A stretch of DNA of 64,000 nt from positions 124,001 through 188,000 of the forward strand of contig FODP01000012.1 in the NCBI GenBank assembly GCA_900110395.1, in the 5' to 3' direction. Under the pieces are notes generated by a model that saw only the letters and a list, made by a program, of their open reading frames with translations, did no database searches and was not told the DNA's origin. Position numbers and translations under genes: made by a program. Positions 1 through 9,403 of this stretch are shown here, in pieces (position 1 is the first letter of the stretch; each line of letters begins with the position of its first letter). The DNA comes from Rhodospirillales bacterium URHD0017. Lineage in GTDB: Bacteria; Pseudomonadota; Alphaproteobacteria; Reyranellales; Reyranellaceae.

Positions 1-2
1 CG

Positions 3-521
<519 letters not shown>

Positions 522-538
522 CGCGGCGCAAAAAATAA

Positions 539-560
539 CCCGGCAGGTTGCCCTGCCGGG
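539..560. terminator. Bidirectional terminator hairpin
   Basis: A perfect 9-bp stem (CCCGGCAGG / CCTGCCGGG) with a TTGC loop lies between two converging genes. The A-rich run just before it (531-537) becomes a U-tract on the minus strand, so it is a good intrinsic terminator for the minus-strand SH3 gene. It may also stop fumarase transcripts, although no T-run follows on the plus strand. Confidence 0.75.
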
Positions 561-630
561 CCTTCAGTGTGCTGTCCCGCAACGTGCCGTCAAATCCCCA
601 GATGACGGCCCGTCGCCCTTCCAAACGTGT

Positions 631-1179
631 TCAGCCGCGGCAGCCCTCTTCGCGGGCGCACCACTTGTCGATCCAGACATGGCCGAGGCGTGCATTGACG
701 ACCTGGAGCCAGGTGCCGCGGCAGCCGAGCACGCGGAACTTCATATCGTCGCCTTCGACGGTGGCGAGGGCGGAGCCCAGCAGGTCCGGCCGGTCGTAGA
801 CCTTGATCGTGCCATCGACGCGGGCATCAACCGTGAGCCGGTCGGCCGGCACCCAGCCGAACGACTGCGGTGCGGTGTTGTCGGCGGCGTAGCCCTGTGC
901 GGTGTTGAGGGCGATGCGCGCCCAGCCGCTCTGGCTGCCCATGATGGTGACCTGGCTGCGCACCGCCTCGCCCGTGCCGGTGCGGCCCGACAGGGCGCCG
1001 ATGACCGCGGCGTGCGGCGTCGGTTCGATGCGCACCGGCACTGTCTCGCCGCGCTGGAGCAGCGCATAAGCCTGAGTTGCCGTGCATGAACCGGCGTAGC
1101 CGGTGCTGGCGTCAACCGAACGCTCGAGGACGCCAAATCCTGCAAGCACGGCGGCCGTGCCGATGATGGCCCGTAGCAT
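631..1179 (-). CDS. Secreted SH3-like domain protein
   Basis: The 182-residue product starts at ATG 1179, preceded by a GGGAAGGGA ribosome site. It opens with a signal peptide (MLRAIIGTAAVLAGFGVL...). The body carries bacterial SH3-type repeats: VPVRIEPTPHAAVIGAL begins one, the block ending QSFGWVPADRL closes it, and IKVYDRPDLLGSALATVEGDD begins a second. Such domains usually bind peptides or cell-wall material in the periplasm. The specific function is unknown. The reading frame extends upstream of 1179, but that part has no ribosome site and would bury the signal peptide. Confidence 0.75.
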   Translation of the reverse strand: MLRAIIGTAAVLAGFGVLERSVDASTGYAGSCTATQAYALLQRGETVPVRIEPTPHAAVIGALSGRTGTGEAVRSQVTIMGSQSGWARIALNTAQGYAADNTAPQSFGWVPADRLTVDARVDGTIKVYDRPDLLGSALATVEGDDMKFRVLGCRGTWLQVVNARLGHVWIDKWCAREEGCRG

Positions 1180-1311
1180 CGTGTGTCCCTTCCCACATTT
1201 TGGGCGGCCATTCCCCAACGGCCAACCCGTCACCCACGGCCGTTCTAGCAACCGCACCGGAACGGAGTCGTGGCAGGGATTGTATGAGTTGTTTCGGACA
1301 GCCACGATGGA

Positions 1312-1340
1312 TTGAATCGCGATTCTGATAGACGATTCAA
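1312..1340. repeat. 8-bp inverted repeat in the gap between divergent genes
   Basis: TTGAATCG (1312-1319) and CGATTCAA (1333-1340) form a perfect inverted repeat with 13 bases between the arms. It lies between the divergent SH3 gene and VOC gene, so it could be an operator. No partner protein is evident. Confidence 0.35.
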
Positions 1341-1416
1341 AGGCTTTGCCCGAGTGGTTAAAGTCGTGCCGCAGGCAGCTTTCCTGTCATCCACAGGCTC
1401 GCGCTACAGTGCCGCC

Positions 1417-2094
1417 ATGAATCTCGCCAAACAGCACCTCGACATCGGCCTGTTCTCGACCAAGCGCGACGAGCAGCTCGCCTTCTGGCAGCAGACGGTG
1501 GGCTTGCCTTACGACCACATGGGCAAGCTGGGCAGCGGCATGCAGCAGCATCGCCACCACATGAACGGCTCGATCCTGAAGATGAACCATTCGCGCAATC
1601 CGCTGCCCGCGGCGGCCCCGTCCGGCATCGTCGAATTGCAGATCGCCAGGGAAGGGTTGGCCGCCCCGCAGGCGCTGAGCGATCCTGACGGCAACAAGGT
1701 GATGCTGCTTCCCAAGGGCACCGATGGCGTGCAGGGCATCGCCATCCTGCTCAAGGTCAACGATCCCGCGGCGCACGACCGCTTCTGGACCGAGGCCATG
1801 CAGTTCGAGCGGGTGGGCGAGGGTCGCTACCGCTGCGGCGATTCGCTGGTCGTGGTCGCCAGGCGCGGCAAGGTCGAACGCAGCCAGGAGTGGCGCGGAC
1901 CGGGTTACCGCTACATGACGGTGCAGGTGTGGGATTGCCTGGCCGAGTATGCCGGCATCCTCGAGCGCGGCGGCACCTCAGGCGGCGAGCCGCGCGTGCT
2001 GGGCGACACCGTACGCTACGCCTTCGTCTGCGATCCCGACGGCAATCACATCGAGATCAGCCAGCGTGCGTCCCTGACGGGCGGGAGTCTCTAG
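1417..2094 (+). CDS. VOC (glyoxalase/dioxygenase fold) family protein
   Basis: The 225-residue protein has two vicinal-oxygen-chelate modules. The N-terminal one starts LDIGLFSTKRDEQLAFWQQTVGLPYDH, and the second ends with the typical FVCDPDGNHIEISQR. The internal DPDGNKVMLLP block is the matching end of the first module. VOC enzymes use a divalent metal for isomerase, dioxygenase or lyase reactions, but no substrate can be read from the sequence. The start at ATG 1417 was chosen because the VOC fold begins right after it; the upstream in-frame extension is not conserved-looking. Confidence 0.8.
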   Translation: MNLAKQHLDIGLFSTKRDEQLAFWQQTVGLPYDHMGKLGSGMQQHRHHMNGSILKMNHSRNPLPAAAPSGIVELQIAREGLAAPQALSDPDGNKVMLLPKGTDGVQGIAILLKVNDPAAHDRFWTEAMQFERVGEGRYRCGDSLVVVARRGKVERSQEWRGPGYRYMTVQVWDCLAEYAGILERGGTSGGEPRVLGDTVRYAFVCDPDGNHIEISQRASLTGGSL

Positions 2095-2103
2095 CCGACG
2101 AGA

Positions 2104-2490
2104 CTACTTCTTGCGCGCCTTGCGGGCGGCGTAGCGTGCGTCGCGCGTCGCCTTCTGCACCGCAAGCAGTTCGATCTGCTCGCGCAAGGAAGACTTGGCG
2201 CGCTGGGCCACGAGAGCGGCCTGCGCGACCTTCTCGGCCTCCCGATCGGCCGCCGCCTTTACCCGCGCGGCCTCACGCTCGGCGCGCTGGGCATTGCGGC
2301 GCTCGATCTCGGCATTGCGGCGATCGGTCTCGCGCTCCTCGCGGGCGCGGGCGGCGGCGGCGCGCGCTTCCTGGCGGGCGACGAATTCAGGGTCCTTGGT
2401 CGGGTCCTTGGCCCGCGCCCGGTCGAGCAGGGCTTGCTTGGCCTTGGCGGCGGTCTCGAGGCGGTCGGCGAACGTATCTTGGTTACTCAA
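2104..2490 (-). CDS. DUF6481 family protein
   Basis: This 128-residue protein is almost entirely charged helix: a long Arg/Ala/Glu-rich coiled segment follows the N-terminal signature DTFADRLETAAKAKQALLDRARAK that marks the DUF6481 family. The function is unknown; the composition suggests a basic nucleic-acid- or RNA-associated protein. The start codon is TTG at 2490, supported by AGGGAA about seven bases upstream. It lies 9 bases downstream of typA on the same strand and probably shares its transcript. Confidence 0.8.
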   Translation of the reverse strand: MSNQDTFADRLETAAKAKQALLDRARAKDPTKDPEFVARQEARAAAARAREERETDRRNAEIERRNAQRAEREAARVKAAADREAEKVAQAALVAQRAKSSLREQIELLAVQKATRDARYAARKARKK

Positions 2491-2499
2491 TGTATTTCC

Positions 2500-4332
2500 C
2501 TATTCTGCGGCCGCCGCGGCGGCCTGTTTCTTGGCACGCTTGCGATCCTCCGGATGGAGGAAGCGCTTGCGCAGGCGGATCGACTTCGGCGTCACCTCGA
2601 CCAGCTCGTCGTCCTCGATGTAGGCGATGGCCTGCTCGAGCGACATCTTGCGGGGTGGCGTCAGGCGCACAGCCTCATCCTTGCCGGCGGCGCGGATGTT
2701 GGTGAGCTGCTTGCCTTTCAGCACGTTGACGTCGAGGTCGTTGCCGCGGCTGTGCTCGCCGATCAGCATGCCCTCGTATACCACCGTGCCCGGGTCGATG
2801 AACATCGGCCCACGTTCCTCCAGGTTCCACAGCGCATAGGCCACGGCCGTGCCTTCGGCATTGGCGATCAGCGCGCCGTTGCGCCGGCCGGTGATCGGGC
2901 CGCGAAAGGGACCGTACTCGTGGAAGATGCGATTCATCACGCCGGTGCCGCGCGTGTCGGTCAGGAACTCGCCGTGATAGCCGATCAGGCCGCGCGACGG
3001 GGCGTAGAACACCAGACGGGTCTTGCCGGCGCCCGACGGGCGCATGTCCTGCAGCTCGCCCTTGCGGACGGAGATCTGCTCGACCACGACGCCGGTGTAG
3101 GCGTCGTCGACGTCGATCACCACTTCCTCGATCGGCTCGAGGCGCTGGCCGGTGATCGAATCATTCTGGAAAAGGACGCGCGGGCGACCGACGGCGATCT
3201 CGAAGCCCTCGCGGCGCATGGTCTCGATCAGCACGCCGAGCTGCAGCTCGCCGCGGCCGGCAACTTCGTAGGAATCGGCGTTTTCGGTATCGGCCACGCG
3301 GATGGCGACATTGCCCTCGGCCTCGCGCATCAGGCGGGCACGGATCATGCGGGTCGTGACCTTGTCGCCTTCGCGGCCGGCCAGCGGCGAGTCGTTGACC
3401 GAGAAGGTCATGGCGAGCGTCGGCGGATCGACCGGCTGGCCCGGCAATGCCCATTCGACCGCCTGGTCGCAGATCGTGTCGGCCACGGTCGCGTTCTTGA
3501 AGCCGGCCACGGCCACGATGTCGCCGGCCTCGGCGCTGTCGAGGGCGACGCGCTCCAGCCCGCGGAAGGCCAACACCTTGGTGACCCGGGTCTGCTCGAT
3601 CTCGCTGCCGCCGCGGCTCAGCGCCTTCAGGACGGTGTTGGGCTTGATCGCGCCCGAGTGGATGCGGCCGGTCAGGATGCGGCCGAGGAACGGATCGGAC
3701 TCCAGCGTCGTCACCAGCATGCGGAACGGCTTGTCCGCCTCGATGTGCGGCGGCGGGACATGGCGCAGGATGAGGTCGAACAGCGGCTCCATGTCCTTGT
3801 GCTCGGCCTCGAGCGTGGTCGCCGCCCAGCCCTGGCGGGCGGAGGCGAACAAGGTCGGGAAATCGAGCTGCTCGTCGTTGGCCTCCAGCGCCGAGAACAG
3901 GTCGAACACCTCGTCGTGCACCTGGTGCGGCCGCGCATCCGAGCGGTCGACCTTGTTGATCAGCACGATCGGGCGCAGGCCGAGGCGCAGCGCCTTGCCG
4001 AGCACGAACTTGGTCTGCGGCAGCGGGCCTTCGGCGGCGTCGACCAGCAGCACCACGCCGTCGACCATGGAGAGGATGCGCTCGACCTCGCCGCCGAAGT
4101 CGGCATGGCCCGGCGTATCGACGATGTTGACGCGCGTGCCCTTCCAGACGACCGAGGTCGCCTTGGCGAGGATGGTGATGCCGCGCTCGCGCTCGAGGTC
4201 GTTGGAGTCCATGGCGCGCTCGGCGACCTGCTGGTTCTCGCGGAAGGTGCCTGACTGCTTCAGCAGACAGTCCACCAGCGTGGTCTTGCCATGGTCGACG
4301 TGCGCGATGATCGCGACGTTGCGGATATCCAT
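2500..4332 (-). CDS. typA: Translational GTPase TypA/BipA
   Basis: The 610-residue protein is a ribosome-binding GTPase of the elongation-factor superfamily, linked to 50S assembly and stress or cold growth. GTP-binding motifs are clear: AHVDHGKT (residues 10-17), DTPGH (72-76) and NKVD (126-129). The C-terminal half has the BipA-specific blocks GRGELQLGVLIE and RGLIGYHGEFLTDTRGTG, and the protein ends in a basic, Ala-rich tail. The start at ATG 4332 gives the canonical MDIRNVAIIAHVDHGKTT; 21 upstream in-frame codons are not family sequence. Confidence 0.97.
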   Translation of the reverse strand: MDIRNVAIIAHVDHGKTTLVDCLLKQSGTFRENQQVAERAMDSNDLERERGITILAKATSVVWKGTRVNIVDTPGHADFGGEVERILSMVDGVVLLVDAAEGPLPQTKFVLGKALRLGLRPIVLINKVDRSDARPHQVHDEVFDLFSALEANDEQLDFPTLFASARQGWAATTLEAEHKDMEPLFDLILRHVPPPHIEADKPFRMLVTTLESDPFLGRILTGRIHSGAIKPNTVLKALSRGGSEIEQTRVTKVLAFRGLERVALDSAEAGDIVAVAGFKNATVADTICDQAVEWALPGQPVDPPTLAMTFSVNDSPLAGREGDKVTTRMIRARLMREAEGNVAIRVADTENADSYEVAGRGELQLGVLIETMRREGFEIAVGRPRVLFQNDSITGQRLEPIEEVVIDVDDAYTGVVVEQISVRKGELQDMRPSGAGKTRLVFYAPSRGLIGYHGEFLTDTRGTGVMNRIFHEYGPFRGPITGRRNGALIANAEGTAVAYALWNLEERGPMFIDPGTVVYEGMLIGEHSRGNDLDVNVLKGKQLTNIRAAGKDEAVRLTPPRKMSLEQAIAYIEDDELVEVTPKSIRLRKRFLHPEDRKRAKKQAAAAAAE

Positions 4333-4436
4333 AAGAGATTGTTCCGGAGGGGTTTTCTGGGTCGCGCTTATACGCAGGGTCTGTGACGGCGGCAAGGCAG
4401 GTTGAGGCGGCGTCCTGCCGCTGCCACAGTCCGGCG

Positions 4437-4655
4437 ATGCGCAAACGCTCGGTCACAATCGATGGCCATCGCACCTCGGTTTCGCTGGAAGACGCCTTCT
4501 GGGCCGAGCTTTCGGCCATTGCCGAGCAGCGCGGCCTGTCGCTGAACGCCCTGGTGGCCGAGATCGACCATGGCCGCAGCCCGGGCAATCTGTCGAGCGC
4601 ACTGCGCCTTTTCGTGCTCGTCGAGCTCAGGAAACGAACGATCAGTCGAGTTTGA
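4437..4655 (+). CDS. Ribbon-helix-helix domain protein
   Basis: A 72-residue protein, divergent from typA. RKRSVTIDGHRTSVSLEDAFWAELSAIAEQRGLSLNALVAEID is the pattern of the alphaproteobacterial RHH_4-type ribbon-helix-helix family: an N-terminal beta strand (KRSVTI...TSVSL) followed by two helices, predicted to bind DNA as a dimer. The last 14 bases overlap the 3' end of the converging nitroreductase gene. The start at 4437 was chosen by fold; 18 upstream in-frame residues look non-coding. Confidence 0.8.
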   Translation: MRKRSVTIDGHRTSVSLEDAFWAELSAIAEQRGLSLNALVAEIDHGRSPGNLSSALRLFVLVELRKRTISRV

Positions 4656-5472
4656 AACCTTTGGCGCGCACGAATGCGCCGAAATCGGCGCGGTCGGGCA
4701 CCGAATATTGCCGGACCTTGTCTTCCGACCAGCCATAGTCCGGGTCCTCGCCGAATTTATCCACGTGGCGCTGGGTGGCGTAGGGCTGCACCGCGCGGCG
4801 GCGCCGGTCGTAGGCCGCGACCTTCTCTTTCAGCCCCTTCTCGTCGTAGCGGTCGTGATGGACGGTGACGTCGAGTCCCAGGCGGGGGCTCATCACCCCG
4901 GCGAAGGATGGCCAGCCAACGCCCAGCCCGGCGACCGGGAAAACATGGTCGGGCAGGCCCAAAAGGTCGGACACCTTGCCGGCGTTGTTGCGCAGGGTGC
5001 TGATCGGACAGGTCCCGAGCCCGACCCGGTCGGCCGCGGCGACGAACGTCCCCAGCACGATCGCGGCATCGACCGACGCGTTGAAGAACGGATCGAGGTG
5101 ATCGTTGACGTAGGGCCGGGAGCGCCAGTCGAAGGCCAGCCGCTGGCGGCGGTTGTTGCCGCAGAACACCAGGATCGCCGGCGCCGCCTTCATCCAGGGA
5201 TTGCCGGGCGCCAGCTCGTCGAGCACGGCGCGCTGGGCCTTGTCGGTGACAACCACGATGTCGGCCTGCTGCAGGTCGGACTTGGACGGCGCCGACAGGG
5301 CTACGGCGCAGAGCGTGTCGAGCAGCGCCGGATCGACCGGCTTGTCGAGATAGCGGCGCATGACACGGCGGTTGGCCATGTCGGCCAGGACATCGACGCC
5401 CTGAGGCGTCTCCGACAGCGCCGGCGCGGAACCGAACCGCGCTTTCAGCACGGACAACAGACGATCGAGCAT
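4642..5472 (-). CDS. Nitroreductase family flavoprotein
   Basis: This 276-residue protein belongs to the FMN-dependent nitroreductase fold. Key blocks are RRVMRRYLDKPVDPALLDTL near residue 35, the FMN-contact segment ALSAPSKSDLQ, and GLGTCPISTLRNN followed by PVAGLGVGWP. Members reduce nitroaromatics, quinones or flavins with NAD(P)H; the substrate here is unknown. It ends convergently against the ribbon-helix-helix gene and starts 8 bases from the end of the upstream asmA-like gene on the same strand, so the two may be co-transcribed. Confidence 0.85.
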   Translation of the reverse strand: MLDRLLSVLKARFGSAPALSETPQGVDVLADMANRRVMRRYLDKPVDPALLDTLCAVALSAPSKSDLQQADIVVVTDKAQRAVLDELAPGNPWMKAAPAILVFCGNNRRQRLAFDWRSRPYVNDHLDPFFNASVDAAIVLGTFVAAADRVGLGTCPISTLRNNAGKVSDLLGLPDHVFPVAGLGVGWPSFAGVMSPRLGLDVTVHHDRYDEKGLKEKVAAYDRRRRAVQPYATQRHVDKFGEDPDYGWSEDKVRQYSVPDRADFGAFVRAKGFKLD

Positions 5473-5480
5473 GAGCTCCT

Positions 5481-8400
5481 CTAGCGGCCGAAGATGTTGG
5501 GAATGGGCAATGGGATGGGAAACGGCGAACGTTGCTGCCCGCCACTCTGGCCCCCGCCCTGCCCTGGGATCAAGCTGCCGACGCCCGGAATGTTGCCGAC
5601 GCCCGGCAGCGTACTGATCATGCCAGCCGGGTCCCTGGCCGTGCCGCGCGTGACGTTGAGCGACGGCGAGGAGAGCGGCCCGAGCGCCGTCGTGATGATG
5701 TAGGGCGCCGAGGAATCCTCGACGATCATGAAGTTGATCGTGGTGTCGGTCGTCGACTCCCTGAGGTTGGTGCGGGTCGAGATGTTGGCGGTGGCGCGGT
5801 TGCCCTGCACCGCCAGGCCCCTGTCGGTCAGCACGCCACCCGCGATGTCGATGTGGCCGCTGATCGGGCTGTCGTGGTTGACGAAGCGATTGAGGACCAG
5901 CTGGATCGCGTTCAACAGGGCCGTCGGGCTGAGGCCGCGCTGGCCGACGATGCCGAGCGCCGTGCCGAGCGTGTTGTCGATCACGCCGCCGGCCGCGCCG
6001 GCCAAGGCCCCGCCGATGAAGCGCAGCGCCTCGTCGGCGCCGACGAAGATATGGCCGCTGAGGTTGGCGCCGCCCGCCAGCGAGCTCCTGAGCTGGTCGG
6101 CGGTCGTGCCGCCGGCGCGCACGGCGATGCCGGTGGCGTTCAGCTTGCCGTCGATGGTCACCCTGATGGTGCTGCCGAACTGGTTGCTGCCACGCGTGCT
6201 GCGCAGCATCTCGCCGAGCAGGAGGCCGGTGGCATCGCCCTTGAGGTCGACGGCGAGCGCCGGCTGGCTGGCATTGACCACGCCCGAGAAGTCGAGTGAG
6301 CCGCCATAGAGCGCGCCCTTGAAATGCGAGATGGTGAGCACGCCGTCCTTCAGGGTCGCCGCCAGGTCGGCATTGCCGATGCGCAGCGGCGGGCTGATCA
6401 GGGTCGCTGCCACCAGCTTGAAATTGCCGTCGATGCTGCGCAACGGTCCCGCCTCGATGTCCTTGGCCGCGGCCTGCTGTCCGCGCGGCGGCGGGCGCTG
6501 CGCGGGAGCACTGCCGCCGATCTTGTCGAGATCGAGCACGGTGGCCTTGAGATCAGCGGTGATATGCGGCCGGCCGCCAAACGTCGCCTCGATCGAGCCG
6601 TCGAGGATCTGGCCGTTCAAGGTCAGGTTGCCCTTGTAGGCCGCCGACTTCGGGGAGCCCTGCGCGGCGCCGGGCAGGGCCAGCGTACCGGTCGCGCGCA
6701 GGCTCTGGCCGGCGGCGTTCACCGCGAACTCGCGCAGCGCCACCTGTTCGAGGCTGCCCGCGATGCCGCCCGAGGCCGTCACGGCGCCGAGCCCGGCCGG
6801 CGTGGCGCCGGCAAGCTTCAGCACGCGGTCCATGTCCGGCGCTTCGAAGTTGAAGGCGATGTCGGGTCTGGGCTGCGGGGCGTTGTAGTTGACGACCGTG
6901 CCGCGCAGCGCCAGTCGCGCGCCGGCGAGGTTCGAGACTTTCACGTCGTTCAGCCTGAGCGTGTCGCCGCGCAGCGCGACGTCGACATCGATGCCGCCGA
7001 TCGCATCCTTGTTCCAGATCAGCCTGGCGATCTTGGCCTTGAGCCCGATCGAGGGACCGGCGGCGCGGGCGGCTGCTGTCGTGGCCGGCGCAGCTGCCGC
7101 TGGCTTCTTGTCGGCCGGCGCCGCGGCCAGGTAGGAATCGAGGTCGAGCGTGTCGAGGTTGACCTGCATGACCACGGACAGCGGCACACTGAAGGTGACG
7201 GTGATGCCGCCGCTGCCCTTGAGATCATCGAGTTCGAAGACGGCGTCGCTCACCTGCACGTTGCCGCCATCCGACGACATGCGGCCCTTCAGGCTGATCC
7301 GCGTGAGCTTGTTGGCCGGTACCGACGAGACGTCGACCGCGAGCCACGCCAGCGTCTCGCGCAGTTTCGGGCCGACCAGGCTGAAATCGCCGGCCACGGT
7401 CGGCCGGTTGGGATCGCCCGACAGGGTCGACTTGGCCTGCAGCACCAGATCGCCCGGCAGGGTGGCGGTGAGCTTCGGCACGGCGACGACGCCGCGGCGC
7501 GCGTCGAGCTCGAGGGCGATGTTGCGCACCGGTTGCTTGTTGTAGACCAGCTCGCCGATCTCGAAGGAAAGCTTGGCGGTGATCGCGGCGAGCAGGCTGG
7601 GGGCCGCCGGCGGCGCCGGTGTGGCGGTGGCGCCGGCCGGCGGCGGCGGCGCTGCAGCCTGCGGCGCGGCGGGCTTCGCCATGGCGGCGAGCCAGCGGTC
7701 GAGGTCGAGCCGGTCGGCGGCAAGCTTGCCTTCGATCGCGAGCGAAGGCTTGAGCGTCAGCGTCAGCGAGCCGCCGGCATTGTCCTGGCCCAGCGCCAGC
7801 TTGAAATCCCTGATCGAGACCGCGGTCTGCGAGGCGTCGATGGCGCCGTCGAAGGTGAACTTGCCGGCGAGCAATGGCGGCAGATCGGGCTGCGGCTGGC
7901 CGGTCATCTTGATCAGCGTGTCGGCGAAGCCGATCAGGTTGTCCGACGAGCTGGAGGCGATGCCGCTCAGCCGTGCATTGGGGCCGAGCTCGCTGAGCTT
8001 GCCCTTGAAGCCGAGCTTGCCGCCGGCCTCGAGCGCGAGGTCGACGGCATGGCCATCGGCCGCCTTGGCGCCGACCGACAGATCGAGCTTGAGCGGCGCG
8101 CCGTTGATCGTGGCCGAGCCCACCACCGAATAGGGACCGTCGAGCGAGCGGACGGAGGCGCTGAAATTGGCCTTCTCCGCCACGATCGAGAGGCCTGCCT
8201 TGGAATCGCTGAAGATCAACGTGCCGTTCTCGATGGTAAGGCGGCCGAGCGACAGGGGCCTGGGCGAATCGGGCTTGGGCGCGGCGGGCCTGGCCTCGGC
8301 GACGGAGGGCGTGAACTCCCAGTTCGGCTTGCCCTCGGCATTGATCTCGAGAACGATCTTGGGCTCGACCAAGGTCACCTCGCTGACCTCGACGTTGCCG

Positions 8401-8708
8401 GTCAGCAGGGCGCCGAGCGACGGCTTCACGGTGACCGTCCTGACCTCGACCATGTTGGGGTTTTTGGATCCCGGCACGTTGAAGAACTTCACGCCGCTCA
8501 AGGTCACGGTCGGCGTCGGCAGGATCGACAGCGAGATCGGACCGGCGATCACGAGCTCGCGGCCGGTCACCTTCTTGACCAACGCTGTGATCTCGGGCTT
8601 GCGGGCGTTGAGGTCGATCAGGCTGGGCAGGGCCAGCAGCACCACGATCAGCAGAGCGACGACGCCACCGGCGCCAATCAGAACGCGTTTGCGCGTGGTA
8701 GTTGTCAT
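5481..8708 (-). CDS. AsmA family protein
   Basis: The 1075-residue protein has one N-terminal membrane anchor (residues about 8-28, VLIGAGGVVALLIVVLLALP), then a very long periplasmic beta-rich region. The first 150 residues match the AsmA N-terminal domain (GRELVIAGPISLSILPTPTVTLSGV), and the last third is the AsmA-like C-terminal module. Pro/Ala-rich linkers interrupt it near residues 350-370 and 530-545. AsmA proteins are related to inter-membrane lipid-transfer (AsmA/TamB/VPS13-like) proteins and affect outer-membrane assembly. ATG 8708 was preferred because the ten upstream in-frame residues precede an obvious Lys/Arg-anchored helix. Confidence 0.88.
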   Translation of the reverse strand: MTTTTRKRVLIGAGGVVALLIVVLLALPSLIDLNARKPEITALVKKVTGRELVIAGPISLSILPTPTVTLSGVKFFNVPGSKNPNMVEVRTVTVKPSLGALLTGNVEVSEVTLVEPKIVLEINAEGKPNWEFTPSVAEARPAAPKPDSPRPLSLGRLTIENGTLIFSDSKAGLSIVAEKANFSASVRSLDGPYSVVGSATINGAPLKLDLSVGAKAADGHAVDLALEAGGKLGFKGKLSELGPNARLSGIASSSSDNLIGFADTLIKMTGQPQPDLPPLLAGKFTFDGAIDASQTAVSIRDFKLALGQDNAGGSLTLTLKPSLAIEGKLAADRLDLDRWLAAMAKPAAPQAAAPPPPAGATATPAPPAAPSLLAAITAKLSFEIGELVYNKQPVRNIALELDARRGVVAVPKLTATLPGDLVLQAKSTLSGDPNRPTVAGDFSLVGPKLRETLAWLAVDVSSVPANKLTRISLKGRMSSDGGNVQVSDAVFELDDLKGSGGITVTFSVPLSVVMQVNLDTLDLDSYLAAAPADKKPAAAAPATTAAARAAGPSIGLKAKIARLIWNKDAIGGIDVDVALRGDTLRLNDVKVSNLAGARLALRGTVVNYNAPQPRPDIAFNFEAPDMDRVLKLAGATPAGLGAVTASGGIAGSLEQVALREFAVNAAGQSLRATGTLALPGAAQGSPKSAAYKGNLTLNGQILDGSIEATFGGRPHITADLKATVLDLDKIGGSAPAQRPPPRGQQAAAKDIEAGPLRSIDGNFKLVAATLISPPLRIGNADLAATLKDGVLTISHFKGALYGGSLDFSGVVNASQPALAVDLKGDATGLLLGEMLRSTRGSNQFGSTIRVTIDGKLNATGIAVRAGGTTADQLRSSLAGGANLSGHIFVGADEALRFIGGALAGAAGGVIDNTLGTALGIVGQRGLSPTALLNAIQLVLNRFVNHDSPISGHIDIAGGVLTDRGLAVQGNRATANISTRTNLRESTTDTTINFMIVEDSSAPYIITTALGPLSSPSLNVTRGTARDPAGMISTLPGVGNIPGVGSLIPGQGGGQSGGQQRSPFPIPLPIPNIFGR

Positions 8709-8795
8709 GGAACGCCCCCGCTGCCTGACGACAGACACTAGCGCATCGTCGCGCAGCGCGGCATAGACATTTGGGGATAGTCAGGACGGCGGATC

Positions 8796-8975
8796 ATGGC
8801 GGAGATCGTGAACCTGCGACGCGCTCGCAAGGACAAGGCGCGGCGTGAACGCGAGAGCGAGGCGGATGCCAACCGCCGGCGCTTCGGCCGCACCAAGGCC
8901 GAGAAGGCTGCCGACAAGGACGCGCAGGAGCGCAACCAGCGCGACATAGACGGCAAGAAGATCGATCGCGACTAG
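8796..8975 (+). CDS. DUF4169 family small protein
   Basis: A 59-residue protein (MAEIVNLRRARKDKARRERE...NRRRFGRTKAEKAADK...) that fits the DUF4169 family, a very basic helical protein common in alphaproteobacteria. The function is unknown. It is transcribed divergently from the AsmA gene. The start ATG is preceded by AGGACGGCGG. A GCATGCC/GGCATGC inverted repeat (8977-9008) directly follows the stop codon and may act as a weak terminator. Confidence 0.85.
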   Translation: MAEIVNLRRARKDKARRERESEADANRRRFGRTKAEKAADKDAQERNQRDIDGKKIDRD

Positions 8976-9403
8976 AGCATGCCTTCGGGGCCACCGAGTG
9001 GGGCATGCACTGCTGTTACGATGCGGGAGGTTCGGAGGTCTCGGAGGTTTTCGGCCGAGAGTTCTAGTGGCTCTTCGAGATCGTACTCCCTATCGGTTGG
9101 GCCTTCTTTCGTAATTAAGATAGTTACGCAAGTTTCGATGTTGGAATCGTCGCATCGAGCGTCCCGTCCGGAGGCAGGCAGCTGGACAGAACGCGCTGTG
9201 TGGCGCTGTGTTGTCTCGGATCAACGATGCATAGAGCGGGAACGCGACGGAGTCGCGCAACGCACCGATAATATAACTAAGGTGCGCTGTAGTCAATACT
9301 ACAGTCAACATCGTTCAAGGGAGTTTTTTCGCGCCGTATAGGATGCGCGGGGGCGCGACGCGACATTCCGCAGCAGTGCTTTCAATGGACGATCTCGTCC
9401 GCT
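8976..9403. other. 428-base gap with no recognised protein gene
   Basis: This gap lies between the converging DUF4169 and HxlR genes and is less G+C rich than its surroundings. Frames of 73 codons (minus) and 120 codons (plus) exist, but neither has family-like composition or a good ribosome site. What stands out is a strong minus-strand promoter at 9268-9296 and a palindrome over its -35 box, with a small hairpin (CGCGAC-GGA-GTCGCG, 9243-9257) at the predicted 5' end of the transcript. An untranslated RNA is the simplest reading. Confidence 0.5.
9268..9308 (-). promoter_or_regulatory. Sigma-70-type promoter with overlapping operator palindrome
   Basis: Read on the minus strand, TTGACT (9296-9291) and TATTAT (9273-9268) are separated by exactly 17 bases, a near-consensus promoter. 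A 7-bp perfect inverted repeat, CTGTAGT-CAAT-ACTACAG (9287-9304), covers the -35 box, and a second TTGACT lies at 9308-9303. The arrangement suggests a tightly repressed promoter. Transcription would start near 9261 and run toward the DUF4169 gene. Confidence 0.55.

Noticed and set aside
1341..1365. TTTGCCCGAGTGGTTAAAG resembles the D-arm of a tRNA-Ser or tRNA-Tyr
   Set aside because: No acceptor stem, anticodon stem or T-arm could be folded around it; at most it is a chance match or a tiny relic.
2434..4254. 606-codon plus-strand open frame
   Set aside because: It is antisense to typA, a high-GC shadow with no domain-like sequence.
6324..8741. 805-codon plus-strand open frame
   Set aside because: It is the antisense shadow of the AsmA gene; the sequence is Arg/Gly/Asp-rich and matches no family.
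9090..9311. 73-codon minus-strand frame in the convergent gap
   Set aside because: Its first codons lie inside the promoter and palindrome that would have to transcribe it, and its composition is not protein-like.
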